Part shown: piece by piece, positions 1 through 6,767 of the stretch
Position numbering within the stretch: position 1 is the stretch's first letter
Layout: each line of letters starts with the position of its first letter
Source: Rhizobiaceae bacterium
GTDB lineage: Bacteria > Pseudomonadota > Alphaproteobacteria > Rhizobiales > Rhizobiaceae
Direction of reading: 5' to 3'
Length of the DNA stretch: 13,947 nucleotides
Assembly: GCA_020696915.1 (NCBI GenBank)
Contig: JAJFMR010000033.1
Location: 1-13,947 of the forward strand
Notes under the pieces: generated by a model
Told to the model about the DNA's origin: nothing
Seen by the model: only the letters and a program-made list of their open reading frames with translations
Databases searched by the model: none
Translations under genes and position numbers: made by a program

Positions 1-864
1 ATCACGGCAGCCGCGCCTGGAGCCGTGAACCCGGCCGATTACGACCTTGTAGGTCTCGCGATGCAGGAGCCGCAATACGGCTCGTCTGGTGTGCGCGAAT
101 TGATGGGCGCCATCGCCAAGGCGAGGGTGCCGTGCATGTCGATCATGAATATGCCGCCGCTGACCTACCTCAAGCGTATCCCCGCCCTTGACACCGACGC
201 CCTTGAGTTCGCGTACACGGATCCCGGCGTGTGGCGGAGCTTCGACCCTGCTTTCATGACCCTGTGCAGTCCAGACCCGCAAGCCTTCCGGCCACCCGAC
301 AAGCCCCTCAACGTTCTGCAAGTGACGCTGCCAACCAACTTCAAGGTGGCGCGCTTCGAACTCGACGAGCACACCCGGGTGCTGCGCGACATGCAGGCCA
401 GCATCGAGGCGATCCGCTGGGAGACAGGGGGCGAGAAGATCGAGCTGCCGGTCAAGCTCAAGGTGCACGACAGCGTGTTCGTTCCGCTCGCCAAATGGGC
501 CATGCTGCTCACCGGAAACTATCGCTGCATCACCAAGGACGGGCCGCGCTCGATCCAGGAGGCGGTGCACACGAATCCGAAGGAATCGCGCGCAGTTTAC
601 GACTGGGTCTGCGAACTCTGCATCAGGCTCGGCGCTGCGCCGGAAGATCTGGTGGTTTTCGAGAAATATGCCGCCGCGGCGCAGGGGCTCGTGCGTCCGT
701 CGTCGGCCGCCCGTGCCCTGTTCGGCGGCGCGCCGAACATCGAACGCGTTGACCGCCTGGTGCTGGCTATTGCGGCGCAAGTCGGTCTGCGCAACCCGGT
801 CGTCGAAGAGATCGTCTCCCTTGTGGACGCGCAATTGGAGAAGAACCGGAGAGCCACCTCCTGA
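1..864 (+). CDS. Unrecognised conserved-looking protein, 5' end outside window (possibly dehydrogenase-like)
   Basis: The frame is open from base 1 to the TGA at 862-864, giving 287 residues with no start that must be internal. A GTG at 25 could serve as a start, but the eight codons before it read naturally into the protein, so I take the gene as truncated by the window edge. The first visible residues (YDLVGLAMQEP, then a stretch ending in PCMSIMNMPP) resemble the end of a Rossmann beta-alpha-beta unit as in ketopantoate-reductase-like dehydrogenases, where such a strand-helix-strand is followed by an alpha-helical C-terminal domain. That comparison is by eye and weak. The rest is soluble, mixed alpha/beta, without membrane segments or a recognised catalytic motif. 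The reading frame is well supported by length and normal composition; the function is not known. No neighbour visible on this side helps. Confidence 0.7.
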   Translation: MTAAAPGAVNPADYDLVGLAMQEPQYGSSGVRELMGAIAKARVPCMSIMNMPPLTYLKRIPALDTDALEFAYTDPGVWRSFDPAFMTLCSPDPQAFRPPDKPLNVLQVTLPTNFKVARFELDEHTRVLRDMQASIEAIRWETGGEKIELPVKLKVHDSVFVPLAKWAMLLTGNYRCITKDGPRSIQEAVHTNPKESRAVYDWVCELCIRLGAAPEDLVVFEKYAAAAQGLVRPSSAARALFGGAPNIERVDRLVLAIAAQVGLRNPVVEEIVSLVDAQLEKNRRATS

Positions 865-1304
865 GCTTTCTGGCAGGGAGCCGTAGCAGACCGGTGGGAT
901 CCAGGCCATGCGCCCGCATGCGCCGATCGTCGAGCTACTCCTGCCGCGACCACAGGGACCTCGCCGGAACTCTTCGCGTAAGCAAATTGTGCGCGGGCAA
1001 GGAGCCCTTCAGGACGGCGACAGGCCGAAGGCACCTGCACCTGGTGACGGACGCGTCCGAGACCAGTTGTTGCCGGGCTGTGTTGGCTCGCAATCACTTT
1101 ATATTTCCATTCCCTCGGTAATCCGGCGCCCGATTTCCATGAGGCCTCCGAAATGCATGGTTTCCGACCGAAATCGCGCAAATCCGTTGGTCAATCTGGT
1201 AACGCGGCTCGGCCGCGCGGTATAAGCGAAGGGTTGGCCCTGCTTTTTCGGCAGAATCATCTCTGCTATCAGCGTCTTGACATCAACACGTTCTTGGGGC
1301 GGGC
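865..1304. other. 440-bp intergenic region with no supported gene
   Basis: Short open frames exist on both strands, but their products are arginine- and proline-rich, lack any recognisable fold, and have no good ribosome binding site, so none is annotated. The region must hold the end of the upstream transcript and the promoter of the aminotransferase gene at 1305. A perfect 6-bp hairpin lies at 1203-1217. A TTGACA-like hexamer at about 1277-1282 is too close to the start codon to be paired with a usable -10. I see no tRNA, small-RNA or mobile-element signature. Confidence 0.6.
1203..1217. repeat. Short perfect inverted repeat upstream of aminotransferase gene
   Basis: CGCGGC-TCG-GCCGCG forms a 6-bp, all-GC stem with a 3-nt loop about 90 bp before the aminotransferase start. 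No T tract follows on either strand, so an intrinsic terminator is not clear. It could be a leader hairpin or a protein site, or chance in GC-rich DNA. Confidence 0.35.
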
Positions 1305-2447
1305 ATGCAGTTCATTGATCTTGGCGCGCAGCGCGAGCGCCTCGGCGACCGCCTGAAAACAGCGATCGACCGCGTCGTCAAAGGCGGGCGCTATATTCTG
1401 GGACCGGAGGTCACCGAGTTCGAGGAAAAGCTCGCCGCCTATGTCGGGGTCAGGCATTGCGTGGCCTGCGCCAACGGCACCGACGCGCTGCTGCTGCCGC
1501 TTTATGCCACAGGCATCGGACCGGGCGACGCCGTCTTCGTGCCGAGCTTCACCTTTGCGGCGACGGCTGAAGTCGTGGCGCTCGCCAAGGCGGAGCCGGT
1601 GTTCGTCGATGTCGACCCGCACACCTACAATATCGATCCGGAAAGCCTGCAGGCGGCGATCGCCGCAGTCAGGGCGGAAGGACGCCTGCGGCCGAGGGCC
1701 GTCATTCCGGTCGACCTGTTCGGACTTGCGGCGGACTATCCCGCGATCTCCGGGATTGCCGAGCACGAAGCTCTGCTGGTGATCGAGGACGCCGCGCAGT
1801 CGATCGGCGGATCGCGCGGCGGCAGCATGTGCGGGTCGTTTGGCACGGTCGGCGCCACCAGCTTTTATCCCGCCAAGCCGCTCGGCTGCTATGGCGACGG
1901 CGGCGCCATGTTCACCAATGACGGCGACTTCGCCGAAAAGCTCCGCTCCTTCGCGTTTCATGGCAAGGGCGAGACGCAATACGACAATGTCCATGTCGGC
2001 CTCAACTCGCGGCTCGACACTCTGCAGGCGGCGATTCTGATCGAAAAGCTCGCAATCCTCGAAGAGGAGATGCAGGCCCGACAGAAGGTTGCCCGGCGTT
2101 ACGCCGAGGGCTTGAGCGGCGTCGTCAAAGTGGCGCAGGTCCCCGAAGGCAACCGGTCGGCCTTTGCGCAGTTCGCCATCGAGACGGCGGGCCGCGACAT
2201 GCTCAAGGCGTTTCTCCAGGAGCGAGGCATTCCATCGGTCATCTATTACGTAAAGCCGCTGCACCAGCAGCCGGCTTACCGGCATTTCCCAAGGACACCT
2301 TCCGGCCTGCCGGTCTCCGAGGGGTTGCCGGAGCGGATCCTGTGTCTGCCGATGCATCCTTATCTGACCGAAGCCGACCAGGATCTGATCATCGCCGCCA
2401 TCGCCGATTTCCACGCGAGCAATCCGGCGCGGCTCGCTGCGGAATAA
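1305..2447 (+). CDS. DegT/DnrJ/EryC1/StrS family PLP-dependent sugar aminotransferase (WbpE-like)
   Basis: The 380-residue product has the usual family length. It follows the pattern of WbpE, the aminotransferase that aminates the 3-keto group of a UDP-N-acetyl-glucuronate derivative using glutamate. Visible landmarks are the N-terminal FIDL at 3-6, RYILGPEV at 29-36, ANGTDAL at 56-62, SFTFAATAE at 81-89, EDAAQ at 161-165 (PLP ring contacts), SFYPAKPLGCYGDGG at 186-200 with K191 as the Schiff-base lysine, NSRLDTLQAA at 214-223 and LPMHPYL near the C terminus. The ATG at 1305 is chosen because homologues start just before FIDL; a GGGG-rich stretch immediately upstream is the only ribosome binding site. 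It acts in the cytoplasm, in nucleotide-sugar synthesis for surface polysaccharide or glycosylation. No glycosyltransferase or sugar dehydrogenase lies in this window, so the exact sugar is unknown. Confidence 0.9.
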   Translation: MQFIDLGAQRERLGDRLKTAIDRVVKGGRYILGPEVTEFEEKLAAYVGVRHCVACANGTDALLLPLYATGIGPGDAVFVPSFTFAATAEVVALAKAEPVFVDVDPHTYNIDPESLQAAIAAVRAEGRLRPRAVIPVDLFGLAADYPAISGIAEHEALLVIEDAAQSIGGSRGGSMCGSFGTVGATSFYPAKPLGCYGDGGAMFTNDGDFAEKLRSFAFHGKGETQYDNVHVGLNSRLDTLQAAILIEKLAILEEEMQARQKVARRYAEGLSGVVKVAQVPEGNRSAFAQFAIETAGRDMLKAFLQERGIPSVIYYVKPLHQQPAYRHFPRTPSGLPVSEGLPERILCLPMHPYLTEADQDLIIAAIADFHASNPARLAAE

Positions 2448-2479
2448 GGGCGAGCGCCCGACTTCCCTCCGGCAATGAC

Positions 2480-2501
2480 CGTAAGCCCCGCCTTACGCTT
2501 C
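2480..2501. repeat. Palindromic repeat copy 1 (CGTAAG...CTTACG), between aminotransferase and SDR genes
   Basis: CGTAAG (2480-2485) and CTTACG (2492-2497) form a 6-bp stem with a 6-nt loop, followed by CTTC. The right side, CCTTACGCTTC (2491-2501), is identical to that of a second copy at 3530-3540. It starts 33 bp past the aminotransferase stop. It may be a terminator-like hairpin or a member of a dispersed intergenic palindrome family. The loop differs between copies while both arms are kept, which argues for selection on pairing. Confidence 0.5.
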
Positions 2502-2663
2502 TCGCCGGGCCGGCTTGAGTCGAACGGCCTTGCCGCCAACTTCATCGGGACCTCGTACACTGCGCGCTTGAACACTTCGGCTCTTCGCCCCAGCAGGAAT
2601 CGGGTGGCGGCCCCGTCGGTGTCGCCGCTAGACCGCCTGACGCAATAAGTCAGGAGAGCCATC

Positions 2664-3422
2664 ATGGAACTGAAGGACAAGTCGATCGTCGTCACTGGGG
2701 CGAGCAGCGGAATAGGCGCGGCGGCCGCTCTGCTTTTCGCGGCCGAAGGGGCGAATGTAGTCCTTGCCGCGCGCCGACCGGCAGAGCTCGAAGCCGTCGC
2801 AGGAACAATCAACCGCGGCAATGGGAGAGCCGTGTTTCTGGCCGGCGACGTAACGGATGAGGGCTATGCCTGTGCTCTCGTCGATCTCGCCGTGCAAGAG
2901 TTCGGCGGTCTGGACGGGGCGTTCAACAATGCCGGCATCGTCGGAGAATTGGAACCGGTCCCAGACATGGGAACCGGCAATTGGAACGAGGTCATCTCCG
3001 TCAACCTGACGAGCGCCTTCCTTGCGGCCCGGGCGCAGATACCGGTCATGAAGAAGCAAGGGCAGGGCTCGATCGTCTTCACGTCATCCTTCGTCGGCTT
3101 CAGCAATGGCGGAATGCCGGGAATGGGAGCCTATGCGGCGTCCAAGGCCGGGTTGATCGGCCTTGTGCAGTCGCTGGCATCCGACCACGCCGCAGACGGC
3201 ATCCGCGTCAACGCGCTGTTGCCGGGAGGCACGATCACGCCGGCCGGAGGGGAAGGCAATGCGGCCGTTCTGGACTTCGTGGCAAACCTGCATCCCATGA
3301 AGCGGATGGCGTCCGCCAGAGAAATCGCGCAGGCGGCCGTTTTTCTCCTTTCCGACCGGTCGAGCTTCATGACCGGCAGTCCGATGATTGCTGACGGCGG
3401 CATGTCCGTTCGGCTCGCCTGA
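2664..3422 (+). CDS. Short-chain dehydrogenase/reductase (classical SDR oxidoreductase)
   Basis: A 252-residue classical SDR with every family landmark: the NAD(P)-binding TGASSGIG at 11-18, AARR at 36-39, GDVTD at 61-65 (adenine contact), NNAG at 88-91, N114 in VNL, serine at 141/142 and the YAASK catalytic motif with Y157 and K161, then the GG near 188-189. Arginines after the second strand (R37, R38) are the type often seen in NADP-preferring members, so NADPH use is possible. The start is fixed by AGGAGA at 2652-2657 six bases before the ATG. The C-terminal MIADGGMSVRLA is the usual end. Substrate cannot be named: the loop at 190-210 that shapes specificity is not diagnostic. It stands alone on the plus strand, 216 bp after the aminotransferase and tail to tail with the PdxA-family gene, and lacks the GntR-type operator seen elsewhere here. 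Confidence 0.9.
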   Translation: MELKDKSIVVTGASSGIGAAAALLFAAEGANVVLAARRPAELEAVAGTINRGNGRAVFLAGDVTDEGYACALVDLAVQEFGGLDGAFNNAGIVGELEPVPDMGTGNWNEVISVNLTSAFLAARAQIPVMKKQGQGSIVFTSSFVGFSNGGMPGMGAYAASKAGLIGLVQSLASDHAADGIRVNALLPGGTITPAGGEGNAAVLDFVANLHPMKRMASAREIAQAAVFLLSDRSSFMTGSPMIADGGMSVRLA

Positions 3423-3518
3423 CGGCTGCACGGACCCATCATGACGTGTGAACGTGCAGCGAGCCGGGGCGGAGCTGCCCGCCGCCAACGCCGGCCGCGC
3501 GACCGGAGAGCCGGTGAA

Positions 3519-3540
3519 CGTAAGGCGTTCCTTACGCTTC
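3519..3540. repeat. Palindromic repeat copy 2, between SDR and PdxA-family genes
   Basis: CGTAAGG (3519-3525), CGTT loop, CCTTACG (3530-3536): a perfect 7-bp stem with a tetraloop, followed by CTTC as in copy 1. It lies between convergent genes and contains the TAA stop (3532-3534, read on the minus strand) of the PdxA-family gene. A role as a bidirectional terminator is possible, though no long T run follows on either strand. Confidence 0.55.
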
Positions 3541-4545
3541 CCCCGCATTGGCGGAGGCCGCCAGCCTGGCTGCCAGGCTGATGGCGTTTTCGAAGGCGCC
3601 GGTGTCGGCGACGCCTTTGCCGACGATGTCGAAGGCAGTGCCGTGGGCCGGCGTGGTGAAGACGGTGTCGAGGCCGGCGGTGACAGTGACGCCGCGGTTG
3701 AAGCCGCGCATCTTGGTCGCGATCTGGCCCTGGTCGTGATACATCGACAGCACGCCGTCATAGTCGCCGGCGAAGGCCTTCAGATAGACTGTATCCGACG
3801 GGAACGGACCCTCGCAGCAATAGCCTTGCGCGGCCATGGCGGCGACGGCGGGACGGATGATCTCGATCTCCTCCGTCCCGAACAGGCCGCCTTCGCCGCC
3901 ATGCGGGTTGAGCGCGGCGACGGCGAGCCGCGGCGCGGAAATGCCCGCCTTGCGCATCATGGCGGTGGCAAGCACGATTGCCGCCTCGATGGCCGGCCTG
4001 GCGATCTGATCCAGCGCCTGGCGCAGCGACACGTGCGAGGTGACGCGCGACATCCACTGATCGTCGAGCACGTTCATCTCGCTGAAGTAGGAGCGATGGC
4101 CTAGCAGATGGGCGAACATCTTGTGCTCGTCCGGGAATTTCCAGCCGCCGTCATACATCGCGCGCTTGTTGAGCGGCGCGAATGTCACGGCGTCGACCTC
4201 GCCGGCTTTTGCGAAATCAATCGCCTTCGATAGCGTTTCGCCGGTCAGATGTCCCGACTGCGCGCTTGCGACGCCGGGCGCGCAGTGCGCCGGATCGGTG
4301 TTGGCGAGATCGACGAGCGGGATCGCCCCATCCGACCAGTCCACCGCGGCGGGAGTGGCATAGCGGCGATAGTCGAGCGACACCCCGGCCTGACGCTGGC
4401 CCAGATCGAGAACCCGCGCGTCGCCAATCACGACGATCCGGGCCGTCGCCGCCATGCGGCGGTCGTGAAGGATGCGGGCCGTCTGCTCCGGACCGATCCC
4501 GGTGCAATCGCCGGGCGTCAGCGCAATGATCGGCAGGCTCGTCAT
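3532..4545 (-). CDS. PdxA-family NAD-dependent dehydrogenase (PdxA2-like)
   Basis: The 337-residue product belongs to the 4-hydroxythreonine-4-phosphate dehydrogenase family, enzymes that oxidise a hydroxy acid phosphate or a diol and then decarboxylate. Seen: GDCTGIGPE at 12-20, TFAPLNK at 121-127, EHKMFAHLLG at 140-149, metal-ligand histidines H171 (SHVSL), H215 (NPHGGEGG) and H270 (MYHDQGQ), and HGTAFDIVGKG at 301-311. These match the three zinc/divalent-metal histidines of E. coli PdxA. No pdxJ, ksgA or surA-type neighbour of biosynthetic pdxA is present. It instead follows the tartrate/malate dehydrogenase gene by 12 bp on the same strand, with GAGGA just before its ATG, so it is probably a catabolic paralogue (as PdxA2 in erythronate/threonate degradation or TphB in terephthalate degradation). 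No DUF1537 kinase is seen here to supply a phosphorylated substrate. Family certain; substrate unknown. Confidence 0.88.
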   Translation of the reverse strand: MTSLPIIALTPGDCTGIGPEQTARILHDRRMAATARIVVIGDARVLDLGQRQAGVSLDYRRYATPAAVDWSDGAIPLVDLANTDPAHCAPGVASAQSGHLTGETLSKAIDFAKAGEVDAVTFAPLNKRAMYDGGWKFPDEHKMFAHLLGHRSYFSEMNVLDDQWMSRVTSHVSLRQALDQIARPAIEAAIVLATAMMRKAGISAPRLAVAALNPHGGEGGLFGTEEIEIIRPAVAAMAAQGYCCEGPFPSDTVYLKAFAGDYDGVLSMYHDQGQIATKMRGFNRGVTVTAGLDTVFTTPAHGTAFDIVGKGVADTGAFENAISLAARLAASANAGEA

Positions 4546-4557
4546 GATCCTCGGCTT

Positions 4558-5646
4558 TTATTCAGCGGCTGCTGGTGCGGCGAGCAGCGCTTCGGCGACC
4601 GCCTTGCCGCAGGTGGTTGTGTCGGCGCTGCCACCGAGGTCGGCGGTGCGGGCCGACGGATCGGCGAGCACCGTCTCGATCGCCGAGACGATCGCGGTGG
4701 CCGCCTGGCGGTGGCCGAGATGATCGAGCATCATCGCGCCGGCCCAGATCTGGCCTACCGGATTGGCGACGCCCCGGCCGGCAATGTCGGGCGCGGAGCC
4801 GTGGACCGGCTCGAAGAGCGAAGGAAACTTCCGTTCGGGGTTGATGTTGCCGGACGGCGCAATGCCGATCGTCCCCGTGCAGGCCGGGCCGAGATCGGAC
4901 AGGATGTCGCCGAAGAGATTGGAGGCGACGACGACGTCGAAGCGGTCGGGATTCAGCACGAAATGCGCGCAGAGAATGTCGATGTGGTACTTGTCCCAGC
5001 GAATGCCGGGATAGGATTTCGCCATCTCCTCGACCCGCTCGTCCCAGTAGGGCATGGTGATCGAAATGCCGTTCGATTTGGTCGCCGACGTCAGGTGCTT
5101 GCTTGCGCGGCTTTCGGCCAGCTCGAAGGCATAGCGAAGGATGCGGTCGACGCCGGTGCGGCTCATCACCGTCTCCTGAACGACGATCTCGCGATCGGTG
5201 TCCGGAAACATCCTGCCGCCGATCGAGGAGTACTCGCCTTCGGTGTTTTCGCGCACGACGAGGAAGTCGATGTCGCCGGGCCGCCGGCCGGCCAGCGGCG
5301 ACGGTACGCCTTGCATCAGGCGCACCGGGCGGAGATTGACGTATTGGTCGAACTCTCGCCGGAACTGCAGCAGCGAGCCCCACAGAGACACGTGGTCGGG
5401 CACCGTTGCCGGCCAGCCGACCGCGCCGAAGAAGATCGCGTCGTGGCCGCCGATTTCGGCCTTCCAGTCCTCCGGCATCATGCGGCCGTGCTTCGCATAA
5501 TAGTCGCAGGAGGCGAATTCGAATTCGTCGAAATGCAGGTCGACACCGAATTTTCGGGCCGCTGCGTCGAGCACGCGTATGCCTTCGGGCAGGACTTCCC
5601 TGCCGATGCCGTCGCCCGGGATGGCTGCGATCCTGTAGCCTGGCAT
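4558..5646 (-). CDS. dmlA: D-malate / tartrate dehydrogenase (decarboxylating), DmlA/TtuC family
   Basis: The 362-residue enzyme reads closely along E. coli DmlA (YeaU) and Pseudomonas tartrate dehydrogenase TtuC. These are NAD-dependent, metal-requiring cytoplasmic enzymes that oxidise and decarboxylate D-malate to pyruvate, and also act on tartrate or 3-isopropylmalate. Landmarks: YRIAAIPGDGIGREVLPEG at 4-22, FGAVGWP at 73-79, LWGSLLQFRREFDQYVNLRP around 89-107 with substrate arginines, VRENTEGEYSS at 131-141, the catalytic lysine K190 in TKSNG, metal aspartates D223, D247 and D251 (NLFGDILSD) and HGSAPDIAGRG at 282-292. Of two near in-frame ATGs, 5646 is preferred because AGAGG lies about 10 bases upstream and homologues begin just before YRIA; 5655 is possible but sits against the AGAGG. 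It leads the operon with the PdxA-family gene and is transcribed from the divergent region carrying a GntR-type operator and a TATAAT box. Confidence 0.9.
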   Translation of the reverse strand: MPGYRIAAIPGDGIGREVLPEGIRVLDAAARKFGVDLHFDEFEFASCDYYAKHGRMMPEDWKAEIGGHDAIFFGAVGWPATVPDHVSLWGSLLQFRREFDQYVNLRPVRLMQGVPSPLAGRRPGDIDFLVVRENTEGEYSSIGGRMFPDTDREIVVQETVMSRTGVDRILRYAFELAESRASKHLTSATKSNGISITMPYWDERVEEMAKSYPGIRWDKYHIDILCAHFVLNPDRFDVVVASNLFGDILSDLGPACTGTIGIAPSGNINPERKFPSLFEPVHGSAPDIAGRGVANPVGQIWAGAMMLDHLGHRQAATAIVSAIETVLADPSARTADLGGSADTTTCGKAVAEALLAAPAAAE

Positions 5647-5707
5647 TCGAAGCATACCTCTCGATTTTCGTACGGTCCGCCAGTTCGGATGCGCAATTCC
5701 GGAACGG

Positions 5708-5733
5708 TTGTCAATTATAGACTGTTGACAATT
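5708..5733. promoter_or_regulatory. Candidate GntR-regulator operator 1 in divergent promoter region
   Basis: TTGTCAA (5708-5714) and TTGACAA (5725-5731) are inverted copies 10 bp apart, and both are followed by TT. The core ACTGTTGACAATT (5721-5733) recurs exactly, in reverse orientation, at 11875-11887; TAGACTGTT (5718-5726) recurs at 11866-11874. A perfect minus-strand TATAAT (5719-5714) lies inside the element, about 70 bp from the dmlA-type start, so a bound repressor would cover the promoter. No convincing -35 is seen for it, and the plus-strand promoter is not resolved. The AT-rich patch stands out from its GC-rich surroundings. Confidence 0.7.
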
Positions 5734-5736
5734 CTG

Positions 5737-5748
5737 CGGCACGTGCCG
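5737..5748. promoter_or_regulatory. 12-bp perfect palindrome in the divergent promoter region
   Basis: CGGCACGTGCCG is fully self-complementary and lies 3 bp beyond operator 1, 29 bp before the dehalogenase ATG. It may be a site for a second regulator acting on the plus-strand gene. It has no copy at the other operator. Chance palindromes of this size are possible in GC-rich DNA. Confidence 0.35.
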
Positions 5749-5776
5749 AGCCTTCGGGGCCGTATGGAGGAAATCA

Positions 5777-6730
5777 ATGCCGCAGGTGAACCGCATGCAA
5801 ATGCCGCCGCTGCCCGAACGGCAGGACGGCCTCATGAACGGCTTCCGCTACGAGCGCGTGAGAACGGCGGGCGCCGAGATACACGTGGCGGTCGCCGGCA
5901 AGGGGCCGCCGCTCCTGCTGCTGCACGGCAATCCCCTCACCCATGTGAGCTGGCACAGGATCGCGCCGACCCTGGCCGAGAACTTCACGGTCGTCGCGCC
6001 CGACCTGCGCGGCTACGGCGACAGTTCCAGGCCCGACGGCGGCGAGGATCATTCCGCCTATTCGTTCCGCGCCATGGGCGAGGACAATTTCGAGGTGATG
6101 ACGCATCTCGGCTTCGACCGCTTTCAGGTCGCCGGCCATGATCGCGGCGCCCGGGTGGCATTCCGGATGGCGCTGGACGTTCCCCCGCGGATCGAACGCA
6201 TGGCGGCGCTCGACATCGTCCCGACATACGATCTGCTCTCGAACATCACGCTCGGCTGGGCGCTGGAGAGCTATCACTGGTTCTTCATGGCGCAGAAGGC
6301 GCCGTTCCCTGAAACACTGATCGGCGCCGACCTCGACCATTACATACATTACAAGCTGAACAAAAAGGACATCGGCCTGTCGATCTTCGCGCCAGAGGCG
6401 TTCGCGGAGTATGTCCGCTGCACCACGCCGGAGCAGATCCATGCGGTCTGCGAGGACTATCGGGCGACCGTCACCGTGGACTACGAGCTCGACAAGTCGG
6501 ATTTCGAGAAAGGCCGGAAGATTGCCTGCCCGGTGCTCGCGCTCTGGGGGTCGAACAGCCATGTCGGCCGGCATTTCAGGCCGCTCGAGACCTGGAGCCG
6601 ATGGGCGGACGACCTCAACGGCCGTCCGGTGCCGACCGGCCACTATCCCGCCGAGGAGAGACCGGACCTCATCTATGAGGAACTCTGGACTTTCTTCAGC
6701 GGAGCGGAAGCCGAGGCTGGCCAGGCCTGA
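5777..6730 (+). CDS. Alpha/beta hydrolase of the fluoroacetate/haloacetate dehalogenase type
   Basis: The 317-residue product carries the residue set that separates haloacetate dehalogenases (DehH1, FAcD of Rhodopseudomonas) from epoxide hydrolases. Seen are oxyanion HGNP at 50-53, nucleophile D122 in GHDRGAR with carboxylate-binding R123 and R126, D146 in LDIVPTY, halide-pocket H167-W168 in YHW plus Y228 in CEDYRA, and catalytic H289 in GHYPAEE. The family forms an aspartyl ester with the alpha carbon, releases halide, and hydrolyses the ester, for example fluoroacetate to glycolate. A difference from FAcD is N52 where that enzyme has phenylalanine (HGFP). No signal peptide is seen, so it should be cytoplasmic. 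GGAGG at 5766-5770, six bases before the ATG, fixes the start and adds about 15 residues before the usual N terminus. It is divergent from the malate/tartrate dehydrogenase gene, sharing its operator region, and ends tail to tail with the ICDH-like gene. The natural substrate may be another alpha-substituted acid. Confidence 0.85.
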   Translation: MPQVNRMQMPPLPERQDGLMNGFRYERVRTAGAEIHVAVAGKGPPLLLLHGNPLTHVSWHRIAPTLAENFTVVAPDLRGYGDSSRPDGGEDHSAYSFRAMGEDNFEVMTHLGFDRFQVAGHDRGARVAFRMALDVPPRIERMAALDIVPTYDLLSNITLGWALESYHWFFMAQKAPFPETLIGADLDHYIHYKLNKKDIGLSIFAPEAFAEYVRCTTPEQIHAVCEDYRATVTVDYELDKSDFEKGRKIACPVLALWGSNSHVGRHFRPLETWSRWADDLNGRPVPTGHYPAEERPDLIYEELWTFFSGAEAEAGQA

Positions 6731-6732
6731 CC

Positions 6733-6767
6733 GGCCTCCTGCTGCACCGGCCGCCGGCCAGGAGGTC
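6733..6767. terminator. Bidirectional terminator-like hairpin between convergent genes
   Basis: GGCCTCCTG (6733-6741) pairs with CAGGAGGTC (6759-6767), nine pairs including one G-U. An inner CCGG-CCG-CCGG (6747-6757) can form a second stem. The 35-bp gap between the dehalogenase stop (6728-6730) and the stop of the opposite gene (6766-6768) is almost wholly this structure. No T tract follows, so termination efficiency is uncertain. Confidence 0.6.

Noticed and set aside
908..1225. Possible small gene in the 865-1304 gap
   Set aside because: No ribosome site, skewed Arg/Pro composition and no recognisable fold; overlapping frames of similar quality exist on both strands.
1269..2414. 381-codon minus-strand open frame opposite the aminotransferase gene
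   Set aside because: It mirrors nearly the whole plus-strand gene, which has every motif of its family; the antisense product shows none.
5725..5753. TTGACA at 5725-5730 as a -35 box for the dehalogenase gene
   Set aside because: No AT-rich -10 lies 16-18 bp downstream, and the hexamer belongs to the repeated operator-like core, so it is better explained as part of a binding site.
4249..6141. 630-codon open frame on the plus strand covering the PdxA-family and malate/tartrate dehydrogenase genes
   Set aside because: It is antisense to two genes with complete catalytic motifs, its product is arginine- and aspartate-rich without recognisable domains, and it runs through the divergent promoter. 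Long antisense frames are common in GC-rich DNA.
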